A model generated the notes under the pieces. That model did no database searches. It had not been told where the DNA came from and saw only the letters and a program-made list of their open reading frames with translations. The position numbers were made by a program, and so were the translations under genes. Of a DNA stretch of 64,000 bases, positions 21,879 through 33,508 are shown in pieces; the first letter of the stretch is position 1; every line of letters starts with the position of its first letter. Source of the DNA: Acidovorax soli (GTDB lineage Bacteria; Pseudomonadota; Gammaproteobacteria; Burkholderiales; Burkholderiaceae_C); contig NZ_FNQJ01000014.1 in assembly GCF_900107605.1 (NCBI RefSeq), forward strand, positions 1-64,000, given 5' to 3'.

Positions 21879-24164
21879 TCAGGCGCCCCCAGGCTCCTCG
21901 ACGCGCACGGGCGGCAACGATGGCGCATCGTCGGTGGTCACCGGTGGCAGGCGGCGCGGCGCGGGCGCGGGGGACGGCTGGGCAGATGGCGCAGGCGGTG
22001 CGGGTGGATCGCTGCGGAACAGGCCCCGGATCCAGTCGCGCATGCTGTCCAGCGAACGGTCCAGCGACGGTGCGGTGTCGAACTCGTCCACGAACCGGTC
22101 CCGGCCATGGACCACGTTGGCACGCAGCGCCTGCTGCATGAATTCACCCACCATGGGCAGCGCGCTGCGGGCGCCCTGCCCCCAGTAGTCGCTGCGCAGC
22201 GTGATGCGCCCGTCATTGAAGCCGGCCCAGGCGCCCGCCACCACGCGGCTGTGCATGAGGATGAACCAGCCGTCGGTGTTGTCCTGCGTGGTGCCGGTCT
22301 TGCCCGCCACGTCGGCCTGGATGCCGTAGCGCGTGCGGATGGCCGTTGCCGTGCCCCGATCCACGGCGCCGCGCAGGGTGTTGCGCAGGGTTTGCGCGGC
22401 GCGGGCGTCAAACACCGCCTCGGGCGTGGGCGGGGCAAAAGCCTCCAGCAGCTTGCCATGGCGGTCTTCGATGCGGGTGATGAGCACCGGCTCCACATAG
22501 CGCCCCAGGTTCGCGATGGAGCTGTAGGCCGTCACCATCTCCTTGAGCGTGACCGGGCTGGTGCCCAGTGCGAGCGACGGCACCTCTTCGAGCGGCGACT
22601 GGCGCACGCCCAGGGCGCGTGCCACCTCGGCCACGCGGGCCGGCCCCACCTGCTGCATGACCTGCGCGGTGATGGTGTTGCGGGAATACGCCAAGCCGTC
22701 GCCCAGCGTCATGGGCTGGTCGCTGGGCGGGCGGCCATCGGTGGGGCGCCACACGCGGCCGCCACCCAGGGGGATTTCCACGGCCTCATCCATCAGCGTG
22801 TCGTCGGGCGAAGCGCCGTTGGCAAACGCCGCGCCATACACAAAGGGCTTGAAGGTGGAGCCGGGCTGGCGCCGCGCCGCCTGCACATGGTCGAACGGGT
22901 CTTGCGCAAAATCGCGGCTGCCCACCCAGGCCAGAACATGGCCGGTGACCGGGTCCTGCGCCAGAAAGCCCGCCTGCACGCGCGTTTTTTCGGTGCGCAG
23001 CTTGGCCATGAAGGCACTGTCGGCCAGCAGCTCCTTGAGCGCGTCCTCGGGCGCTTCGCCCTTGTCGATGGCGCTGCGGTATTCGGCGCTTTCGCGCACC
23101 AGCGTCTGCACCAGCGCGCTGTGCGGCCCCCAGCCGTCGCGCCGCGCCCAGGCGGCGTCGGCCACGCCCTGCAACTGGCGCCCCTGGCGCGCCACCGCCT
23201 GGTTGGCATAGGCCTGCAGGCGCGAGTCGATGGTGGTGCGGATCACCAGGCCGTCGGAGTACAGGCTGTAGCCCTTGCTGTCGGCCCAGGCGATGAGCTG
23301 TTTGCGCAAGTGCATCGCAAAGTGCGGTGCCGGGCCCATGACCTCGGTCTGGCGCTCGAAGTTGACCCTCAGCGGGCGCTTTTGCAACGGCTCCAGTTGC
23401 TTGGCATCCAGCTTGCCGCGTTTGACCATCTGCGACAGCACGGTGTTGCGCCGGTCCCTGGCACGCTCGGGGTTGAGCACCGGGTTGTAGTAGGCCGTGC
23501 CCTTGAGCATGCCGATCAGCGTGGCGCTCTCCAGCACATTGAGCTGGTCGGCCGACTTGTCGAAATAGGTGCGCGCGGCCATCTCGATGCCGTAGGCGTT
23601 GTACAGGAACGGCACGGTGTTCAGATAGGTCTCCAGGATCTCGTCCTTGGTGTACGAGGCCTCGATCTTGAGCGCGGTGATCGCCTCCTTGAGCTTGCGC
23701 GTGAGCGTGCGCGAGCGGCCGATTTCCTCGGGGAACAGGTTGCGTGCCAGCTGCTGCGTGATGGTGGAGCCGCCCTGCGGATCGCCGCGCAGCGTCAGCA
23801 GCACCGACGATGCCGTGCGCCGCCAGTCCAGTCCGAAGTGCTCGTAAAAGCGGTGGTCTTCGGTGGCGATGAGGGCCTTCACCACGTTGGGCGAAATCTG
23901 GTTCAGCTCCACCCATTCGCGGTTGGCCCAGCGGTATTCGGCCAGCAGCTTGCCATCGGCCGACAGGAGCTGCGCAGGCAGCTCGCTCTTGGCCTTGCGG
24001 ATGTCGCTGATGCCGGGCGTGAACGGCACCAGCACCAGCGCATACAGCAGCAGGGCCAGCGGCAAGGCGGCCAGCAGCCAGGACAGGCTGTGCAGCGACA
24101 GCAGCCGCTCGGGCCGGCGCAGCAGCCGCGCGAACGCGGCGCGCAGGGAAGTCAGGGAAACCAT
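21879..24164 (-). CDS. mrcA: Class A penicillin-binding protein (PBP1a-type)
   Basis: The 761-residue bifunctional peptidoglycan synthase has a short cytoplasmic start and one membrane helix at about residues 27-48. The GT51 glycosyltransferase domain shows EDHRFYEHFG and GGSTITQQLARNLF. The transpeptidase domain has the Ser nucleophile in PGSTFKPFVY, SxN in YSRNTITAQ and KTGT in AGKTGTTQDN. The C-terminus is Pro-rich (about 60 residues). It polymerises and cross-links peptidoglycan at the inner membrane. Confidence 0.92.
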   Translation of the reverse strand: MVSLTSLRAAFARLLRRPERLLSLHSLSWLLAALPLALLLYALVLVPFTPGISDIRKAKSELPAQLLSADGKLLAEYRWANREWVELNQISPNVVKALIATEDHRFYEHFGLDWRRTASSVLLTLRGDPQGGSTITQQLARNLFPEEIGRSRTLTRKLKEAITALKIEASYTKDEILETYLNTVPFLYNAYGIEMAARTYFDKSADQLNVLESATLIGMLKGTAYYNPVLNPERARDRRNTVLSQMVKRGKLDAKQLEPLQKRPLRVNFERQTEVMGPAPHFAMHLRKQLIAWADSKGYSLYSDGLVIRTTIDSRLQAYANQAVARQGRQLQGVADAAWARRDGWGPHSALVQTLVRESAEYRSAIDKGEAPEDALKELLADSAFMAKLRTEKTRVQAGFLAQDPVTGHVLAWVGSRDFAQDPFDHVQAARRQPGSTFKPFVYGAAFANGASPDDTLMDEAVEIPLGGGRVWRPTDGRPPSDQPMTLGDGLAYSRNTITAQVMQQVGPARVAEVARALGVRQSPLEEVPSLALGTSPVTLKEMVTAYSSIANLGRYVEPVLITRIEDRHGKLLEAFAPPTPEAVFDARAAQTLRNTLRGAVDRGTATAIRTRYGIQADVAGKTGTTQDNTDGWFILMHSRVVAGAWAGFNDGRITLRSDYWGQGARSALPMVGEFMQQALRANVVHGRDRFVDEFDTAPSLDRSLDSMRDWIRGLFRSDPPAPPAPSAQPSPAPAPRRLPPVTTDDAPSLPPVRVEEPGGA

Positions 24165-24183
24165 GAAAATCCGAATAAAAAGT

Positions 24184-24216
24184 GCCTCAGGCGCTTATAG
24201 TCAAAGCGCCTGCAGC
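24184..24216 (+). repeat. Interspersed palindromic element, copy E
   Basis: GCCTCAGGCGCTTATAGTCA then AAGCGCCTGCAGC keeps the stem GGCGCTT/AAGCGCC with a 7-nt loop. It sits between the patatin and PBP1a genes. Confidence 0.6.
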
Positions 24217-24228
24217 GATGAAAAAACG

Positions 24229-25187
24229 TCATGCCATGAAACGCCGCAGCTGCGGCAGTGCAGCCCGGGCGGCGCGGCGGCCTTCCGCTATGGCTTCGGC
24301 GGCACGGTGAAAGTCCAGCAGCCCCAGATGCGCCAGCGCGGGCGCCACCACCACCTCGGGCGGGTCGCCCGCCATGCGGCTGCGGGTGATGCGCATCTGC
24401 ATGATGTTGACGCTGGTCATCACCACGTCCAGCATCGAAGGCACGCGCGGCACGGGCACCGCCACAGCGTCACCAGATCCTGGCCCCCAGAACTTCAGGC
24501 GGCGCATCCAGTCGCCATTGCGCGCAGGTTCGGGCTCGGGCACTGCAGGGTCGGTGCCAACCGCCTCCGGTGCATCGGCCTGCGGCTCACGTACAACGGC
24601 CAGGGGGTGCATGTTGCGATGCAGGATGTCGCTGTTCAGGTCCACCGCGATCACGATGTCCGCCCCCATGGCGCGCGCGAGCGAAGCGGGCACGGGGTTG
24701 ACCAGGCCGCCGTCCACCAGCAGCCGCCCGTCGTCCTGCACCACCGGCGTGAACAGGCCCGGCAGCGCGATGGAAGCGCGCACCGCATCGGCAATCGAGC
24801 CATGGCGCAGCCAGACCTCGGCACCCGAATGCAGATCGGTGGCCACGGCGCCAAAGGGCATGGGCGAGGCCTCGATGTCGAAATCCGCGAAATTGCGGCG
24901 CCAGAAGGCAATCAGCTTCTCGCCCTTGAGCATGCCGCCCGACAGATTGAAATCCATGAAGCCGAACACGTCGCGCATGCCCAGGCCCTGCACCCAGTCG
25001 GAAAAGCGCTCCAGCTCACCCGCCGCATGGGCCGCGCCCACCAGCGCGCCGATGGACGAGCCGCACACGATGTCGGGCCGCACGCCTTCTTCGGCCAGTG
25101 CCTGTAGCACGCCGATGTGCGCCCAGCCGCGCGCCGAGCCGCTGCCCAGCGCCAGGCCCAGGCGGGGTGCGCGCCGCGCCAGTGCCA

Positions 25188-25188
<1 letters not shown>
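24229..25188 (-). CDS. Patatin-like phospholipase (RssA-type)
   Basis: The 319-residue patatin-fold serine hydrolase has the oxyanion loop GSGSARGWAHIGVL, the nucleophile box CGSSIGALVG (GxSxG) and the catalytic Asp motif VDGGLVNPVP. A Pro/Ala-rich insert lies near residues 205-240. It is predicted cytoplasmic (no signal). It overlaps the ligA stop by one base, so translation is probably coupled. Lipid substrate unknown. Confidence 0.82.
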
Positions 25189-28420
<3,232 letters not shown>

Positions 28421-28436
28421 GTTTGAATGAATGGGT

Positions 28437-31400
28437 TCAAGCGTCCACCATCGAGAGGGCCGATTCCATATCGACGGCCACGATGCGCGACACGCCCTGC
28501 TCCTGCATGGTCACACCGATCAGTTGCTCGGCCATTTCCATCGCGATCTTGTTGTGGCTGATGAACAAAAACTGCGTGCCCTTGCTCATGCTGGACACCA
28601 GCTTGGCATAACGCTCGGTGTTGGCGTCGTCCAGCGGCGCGTCCACTTCGTCCAGCAGGCAGAACGGCGCCGGGTTGAGCTGGAAGATGGCAAACACCAG
28701 CGCAATCGCCGTCAGGGCCTTCTCGCCGCCCGACAGCAGGTGGATGGTCTGGTTCTTCTTGCCGGGTGGCTGCGCCATCACCTGCACGCCCGAATCGAGG
28801 ATTTCGTCGCCGGTGATGATGAGCTTGGCCTGGCCGCCGCCGAACAGCTCGGGGAACATGCGGCCAAAGTGCGCATTCACGGTGTCGAAGGTGCCCGAGA
28901 GCAGCTGGCGCGTTTCGCCGTCGATCTTGCGGATTGCGTCTTCGAGCGTGTTCATGGCCTCGGTGAGGTCGGCCGTCTGCGCATCCAGGAACACCTTGCG
29001 TTCGCTGGCGAGTTTCAGCTCGTCGAGTGCCGCGAGGTTCACCGCGCCCAGGGCGGCGATCTCGCGGTGCAGGCGGTCGATTTCTCCTTGCAGGCCGCCC
29101 ACGCGCACATTGCCGTCGGTGATCGACTGGGCCACGGCCTCCAGGTCGGCCTGGGCATCGGCCAGCAAGGTGGTGTATTGCTCCAGGCCCAGGCGCGCTG
29201 CCTGTTCCTTGAGCTGGAATTCGGTGATGCGGGCGCGCAGCGGGTCGAGCGCGCGCTCCAGCTGCATGCGGCGCTCGTCGCTGGCGCGCAGCTTGGCCGT
29301 GAGGTCGTCGTATTCGCTGCGCTGAGCTGAGAGGGCTTTTTCGCGCTCCATCTTCATGTCGAGCGCCTGCTGCAGGCCGCCCTGAGCGGCGGCGTCGGAC
29401 AGGCGGGCCAGCTCATCGCGCGCGCGCTGCTGCTCGTCGGCCAGGGCTGTGGCCTGCTGGGTCGCGGTTTCAATGGCACGGGACAGTTCGCCCCGGCGTG
29501 CCTCCACCGTGCGCTGCGAGAACGTGGCTTCTTGCGCCTGGCGCTCCAGCGTGCGCTGCTGCTCGCGGCAGGCAGTGAGCTTGCGCTCGGCCTCGATCAC
29601 GCGGTCGCCCAGTTGCGCCTCGCGTTCCTGGCTGTCGGCCAGCTGCATGTCGAGTTCTTCAAAGCGCGCTTCGGCGGACACGCGGCGCTCCTGCAGGTCG
29701 GCCAGCTGGGCCTCGACCTCGGCCAGGTCACCGTCGATCTGCTGGCTGCGTGCGCGGGTCTGCTCGGCCAGTTGGGTCAGGCGCAGGGTTTCGACCTGCA
29801 GTTCGTGGGCGCGGCTCTGGGTTTCGGTGGCTTCGCGGCGGGCCGCCACCAGTCGCTGCGAGGCGTCGGCATACGCCGCCTCGGCGCGGACCAGGGCGGT
29901 GCGCGATTCCTCGGCGATCAATGCCTGGGCGCGCAGCTCCTTTTCAAGGTGCCCGATCTCCTGCGCGCGGGCCAGCATGCCGGATTGCTCGGAGTCCTGC
30001 GCGTAAAAGCTCACGCTGTGGGCGCTGACCGCATGGCCGGTGGGAACGAACACCATTTCGCCGGGTTGCAGCGTGGTGCGGCGGCTTAGGGCTTCGTCCA
30101 GCGTGGGGGCCGTGTAACAGCCCTGCAGCCAGTCGGTGAGCACGGCGCGCAGGCCCACGTCGTTCAGGCGCAGCAGATCGGACAGGCGGGCGTGGGGTGA
30201 GGATGTCTCGGGGTGTCCCGCAGCGGGGGCGCTGTAGAAGGCCAGGCGCGCGGGCGGCGCGTCGTTGCTGCCGGAGCCCAGGAAGCCACGCACCATGTCC
30301 AGGCGCCCGACTTCCAGCGCGCCCAGGCGCTCGCGCAGCGCGGCTTCCAGCGCGTTTTCCCAGCCGGGTTCGATGTGGATGCGGCTCCACAGGCCTTGCA
30401 GGCCATCGAGCCCGTGCTTGGCGAGCCAGGGGCGCAGCTTGCCGTCGGTCTTGATCTTTTCCTGCAGCGCCTTGAGCGCCTCCATGCGCGCGGACAGGTC
30501 GGCCTGGCGGGCACTTTCGGTGTTCACGGCCTGCTGGCGCGCACGGCGGTCGTCGTCGAGCTGGGGCACGGACTCCTGCAGCTCGTGCAGGCGGGCCTCG
30601 GTGGTTTCGGCGATCTCCTGCGCTTCTTCGAGCTGTTCGCGCAGGTGGATCAGGCGGGCTTCGTCGGGCGCTGCCAGCGCATTGCGGTCGGTGCGCAGGC
30701 GCTCGAAGCGGGCGTCGAGCTGGCGGCTTTGCTCGTCAAAGCTGCGCTGCTCGGCGGCCAGCACGCCGATTTGCTGCTGTACCTGCACCACGCTGCTGCG
30801 TTGCTCGGCCGTGCGGCTCTGGGCCTGGCGCAGGGCTTCTTCCAGGTCGGGCAGCTGCATGGCCTGCTCTTCGACCTGGGCGGCCAGCAGCTCGGCGCGT
30901 TCTTCGGCATCCACGCCGGCACCGGCGAGGTTTTCAAGCTCGATGTCGGCCTCTTCCTTGCGGGTTTGCCACTGGGCGACCTGCTCGGCCAGGGTGACGA
31001 GGCGCTGCTCCACGCGCTGGCGGCCTTCGACCACGTAGCGGATCTCGGCCTCGAGCTTGCCCACCTCGGCCGTGGCCTCGTACAACTTGCCCTGGGCCTG
31101 GTTGACCTGGTCGCCAGCGGCGTAATGCGCCTGGCGGATGGTTTCGAGGTCGGACTCCACGGCACGCAGGTCGGCCATGCGCGATTCGAGGTCGTTCACG
31201 GCCTGCAGGCCATCGAGGCGCACCTTGGCCTGGTCGGCTTCGGCGTCGGCACGCTTGAGGAACCACAGCTGGTGCTGCTTGAGCGTGGCATCGGCCTGCA
31301 GTGCGTTGTATCTGGCGGCCACCTCGGCCTGCTTTTCAAGCTTTTCGAGGTTGGCGTTGAGCTCGCGCAGGATGTCTTCGACCCGCGTGAGGTTTTCGCG

Positions 31401-31961
31401 CGTGTCGTGCAGGCGGTTCTCGGTCTCGCGGCGGCGCTCCTTGTATTTGGAGACGCCAGCGGCCTCTTCCAGGAACAGGCGCAGTTCCTCGGGGCGGCTT
31501 TCGATGATGCGGCTGATGGTGCCCTGGCCGATGATGGCGTAGGCGCGCGGCCCCAGGCCCGTGCCCAGGAACACGTCCTGCACGTCGCGGCGGCGCACGG
31601 GCTGGTTGTTGAGGTAATAGCTGCTGGTGCCGTCGCGCGTGAGTACGCGACGCACGGCCACCTCGCCGTACTGGCCCCATTGGCCGCCCGCACGGTGGTC
31701 GGAGTTGTCGAACACCAGCTCGACGCTGGCGCGGCTGGCCTGCTTGCGCGTGGTGGTGCCGGAAAAGATCACGTCCTGCATGGACTCGCCACGCAACTCG
31801 CTGGCCTTGCTTTCACCCAGCACCCAGCGCACCGCATCCATGATGTTGGACTTGCCGCAGCCGTTCGGCCCCACCACGCCCACCAGCTGACCGGGCAGCA
31901 TGAAATTGGTGGGTTCAGCGAACGACTTGAAGCCGGAGAGTTTGATGGAATTGAGACGCAC
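28437..31961 (-). CDS. smc: Chromosome partition protein SMC
   Basis: The 1174-residue SMC ATPase organises and condenses the chromosome with ScpA/ScpB. N-terminal Walker A is GPNGCGKSNIMDAVRW. Two long coiled coils flank a hinge around residues 510-640. The C-terminal head has the signature LLSGGEKALTA and Walker B CLLDEVDAPLDD. It is full length and is the first gene of the smc-zipA-ligA group. Confidence 0.96.
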   Translation of the reverse strand: MRLNSIKLSGFKSFAEPTNFMLPGQLVGVVGPNGCGKSNIMDAVRWVLGESKASELRGESMQDVIFSGTTTRKQASRASVELVFDNSDHRAGGQWGQYGEVAVRRVLTRDGTSSYYLNNQPVRRRDVQDVFLGTGLGPRAYAIIGQGTISRIIESRPEELRLFLEEAAGVSKYKERRRETENRLHDTRENLTRVEDILRELNANLEKLEKQAEVAARYNALQADATLKQHQLWFLKRADAEADQAKVRLDGLQAVNDLESRMADLRAVESDLETIRQAHYAAGDQVNQAQGKLYEATAEVGKLEAEIRYVVEGRQRVEQRLVTLAEQVAQWQTRKEEADIELENLAGAGVDAEERAELLAAQVEEQAMQLPDLEEALRQAQSRTAEQRSSVVQVQQQIGVLAAEQRSFDEQSRQLDARFERLRTDRNALAAPDEARLIHLREQLEEAQEIAETTEARLHELQESVPQLDDDRRARQQAVNTESARQADLSARMEALKALQEKIKTDGKLRPWLAKHGLDGLQGLWSRIHIEPGWENALEAALRERLGALEVGRLDMVRGFLGSGSNDAPPARLAFYSAPAAGHPETSSPHARLSDLLRLNDVGLRAVLTDWLQGCYTAPTLDEALSRRTTLQPGEMVFVPTGHAVSAHSVSFYAQDSEQSGMLARAQEIGHLEKELRAQALIAEESRTALVRAEAAYADASQRLVAARREATETQSRAHELQVETLRLTQLAEQTRARSQQIDGDLAEVEAQLADLQERRVSAEARFEELDMQLADSQEREAQLGDRVIEAERKLTACREQQRTLERQAQEATFSQRTVEARRGELSRAIETATQQATALADEQQRARDELARLSDAAAQGGLQQALDMKMEREKALSAQRSEYDDLTAKLRASDERRMQLERALDPLRARITEFQLKEQAARLGLEQYTTLLADAQADLEAVAQSITDGNVRVGGLQGEIDRLHREIAALGAVNLAALDELKLASERKVFLDAQTADLTEAMNTLEDAIRKIDGETRQLLSGTFDTVNAHFGRMFPELFGGGQAKLIITGDEILDSGVQVMAQPPGKKNQTIHLLSGGEKALTAIALVFAIFQLNPAPFCLLDEVDAPLDDANTERYAKLVSSMSKGTQFLFISHNKIAMEMAEQLIGVTMQEQGVSRIVAVDMESALSMVDA

Positions 31962-32316
31962 GAATCACCTGTAACACCGCACCGCTGACAAAGCGCCAGG
32001 GCCGGTCGGCAGCCGCCGCCGGGCGCGCTGGCGTGCCGGGCGGTTGAGGGGTGAATGTTAACTGAGGTGGTTGGCGTTGCCGCGCTGTGGGGACAGGGTC
32101 ATTGCCTGCGCAACCTGGGAATGCAGAGCAGCCCCGCGCGCCTGCCCATGGGCCCACGGGCTATCCAGCCCCTGTTTGTCGATTTTTTTTACACCTCATC
32201 CGATGACTTGTCAGATTGGGATACCAAGTGTTTGATTTTGTTGTCTATTTTCAATCTGGCACACATCATGCTTTCTGGAGGTGCGTCACTGCAAGCAAAT
32301 CCAAAGGATGTCCTCC
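31962..32316. other. Divergent promoter region between smc and the PEP-CTERM gene
   Basis: No gene is visible in these 355 bp. The right part holds a sigma-54-type promoter (32257-32272). The left part should hold the smc promoter, which was not resolved. Confidence 0.5.
32257..32272 (+). promoter_or_regulatory. Candidate sigma-54 promoter
   Basis: TGGCACACATCATGCT has the -24 GG and -12 GC exactly 10 nt apart, with one mismatch (A for T) to the TGGCAC-N5-TTGCW consensus. It lies about 45 nt before the PEP-CTERM start. Some PEP-CTERM genes are known to be driven by sigma-54 with the PrsK/PrsR system. Confidence 0.6.
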
Positions 32317-32979
32317 ATGAAACTCCAGAAATTTCTTCAAACCGTTGCCCTTTGCGGGGGATTGATGGGAATGGGCAGCAGCCATGCTGCGGCCATGATC
32401 TTCGACAGCGTGGCCGATACGGGTTCGATTCTGTATTCAGCGACCCAGGATGGCGCCACGCTTTCCGCAACGGTGAAATTCACGCTCAACTCTTTGACTG
32501 CAGCGCAGGCCATCTTTGAAGTGGAGGTGTTGAACAACTCCTTCGGTCCGGGGACCAACCGGCTGACGTCGTTTGGCATCGACATCGTGAGCCCCACATT
32601 GAATTTCGCGTCGGCCAACGAAGGCTGGGATGCCACACGCAACACCAACTTCCCGTCTTTTCAAACCGTAGACCTTTGCATTTGGGACGGCAGCAGCTGT
32701 TCCGGCGGGGGTAACCAGGGCGTTGGTGAGGGGCAGAAGGATATCTTTGCGCTGACACTGGGAACCGCCGGAAACTTCCTCACGAATGGGGTTTCATTCA
32801 CCAGCCCTTATGCCGCCAAGTTTCAAGACGCTGGAACCCAGGGCAGCTCCATTGAACTCGCCGGCTGCATCGTGGGTACGGCCCATTGCGATCCCACCCA
32901 AGTTCCCGAGCCGGCCTCGATCGCACTGATGGGTTTGGGCCTGCTGGGCGCCGCACTGGCCCGCCGCCGCAAGGCTTGA
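32317..32979 (+). CDS. PEP-CTERM sorted extracellular protein
   Basis: The 220-residue protein has a signal peptide (TVALCGGLMGMGSSHAAA), a beta-rich domain with paired Cys (CIWDGSSC, CIVGTAHC), and a C-terminal PEP-CTERM signal: VPEPASIALMGLGLLGAAL then RRRKA. Such proteins are cleaved by exosortase and linked to exopolysaccharide or surface display. No exosortase is in the window. ATG 32317 follows AAAGG at normal spacing; GTG 32281 and ATG 32308 are in frame as alternatives. Confidence 0.88.
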   Translation: MKLQKFLQTVALCGGLMGMGSSHAAAMIFDSVADTGSILYSATQDGATLSATVKFTLNSLTAAQAIFEVEVLNNSFGPGTNRLTSFGIDIVSPTLNFASANEGWDATRNTNFPSFQTVDLCIWDGSSCSGGGNQGVGEGQKDIFALTLGTAGNFLTNGVSFTSPYAAKFQDAGTQGSSIELAGCIVGTAHCDPTQVPEPASIALMGLGLLGAALARRRKA

Positions 32980-33027
32980 ACGCACGGCGATGCCCGGGAA
33001 TAGGCCGGATATCTTGCCTGCTCCCGT

Positions 33028-33054
33028 AAAAAAGCGCTCACCGAGCGCTTTTTT
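33028..33054. terminator. Bidirectional terminator behind the PEP-CTERM gene
   Basis: Perfect 11-bp arms AAAAAAGCGCT/AGCGCTTTTTT enclose a CACCG-type loop. Confidence 0.85.
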
Positions 33055-33139
33055 CATGGGCGCTTCCTGCCCGCGGGCCAATGACCGGTTCTCCATACCC
33101 TGTCAGGGCGGACTCACGAGCAAACCGGTCCTGTTTTTA

Positions 33140-33164
33140 AAGCGCCAATTCGGTCCTGGCGCTT
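33140..33164. repeat. Stem-loop next to the inverted-repeat element
   Basis: AAGCGCCA (33140-33147) pairs with TGGCGCTT (33157-33164). It adjoins the left end of the 271-bp element, so insertion may have targeted a palindrome. Confidence 0.5.
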
Positions 33165-33435
33165 AGAGCCTGATCACGATCTCGCAGGGGATCGCGTTGG
33201 AGCGCAATCGGGATGAGTGGATGCTTCGGGTGCGCCGCATGGGCTCGTGCCCATGCAAGCGGCCGGGGCGGCCTTGTCGCCCGATTTCGCTCCAACCCTT
33301 CGGGCAGTGGTCTTTGCGGGCGGTCTGCGGCGTTGCGGCGCTTGTGGATAGCCTGGCTATCCACTGCACACCGCGCCTTGCATCCCATCCCGCAAAGACC
33401 GCTGCGCGACCCCTGGGAGATCGTGAACAGGCTCT
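33165..33435. mobile_element. Non-coding element with long terminal and nested inverted repeats (MITE-like)
   Basis: The left end (33165-33196) and right end (33405-33435) are inverted copies of about 31 bp differing at two positions plus one indel. Inside are two further modules. Module 1 is a 17-bp pair with one mismatch (33196-33212 with 33280-33296) around palindrome CATGGGC-TCGT-GCCCATG. Module 2 is a 12-bp perfect pair (33309-33320 with 33389-33400) around TGGATAGCC-T-GGCTATCCA. TTA occurs at both outer edges (33163-33165, 33435-33437) and may be a target duplication. No transposase is encoded. It may be a MITE or a large structured intergenic repeat. Confidence 0.7.
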
Positions 33436-33508
33436 TATAGAGAAAGCGCTGACAGCCATCAATTCTGATGAAAGCAGGATGAGAGCGGAGCAACGGATGC
33501 TGCTTCGC

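Larger units (their letters stand above)
32980..33508. other. Repeat-filled gap without genes
   Basis: This 529-bp region contains the PEP-CTERM terminator (33028-33054), an 8-bp stem-loop (33140-33164) and the nested inverted-repeat element (33165-33435). Reading frames through the element are short and have no recognisable protein. Confidence 0.7.

Noticed and set aside
21330-24200. 956-codon open frame on the + strand opposite PBP1a and the sigma factor
   Set aside because: High GC leaves antisense frames open. The minus-strand products have complete catalytic motifs, and the antisense product is a compositionally odd His/Arg/Gly-rich shadow.
30213-31988. 591-codon + strand frame opposite smc
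   Set aside because: Leu/Gly/Ala-rich antisense of a long coiled coil.
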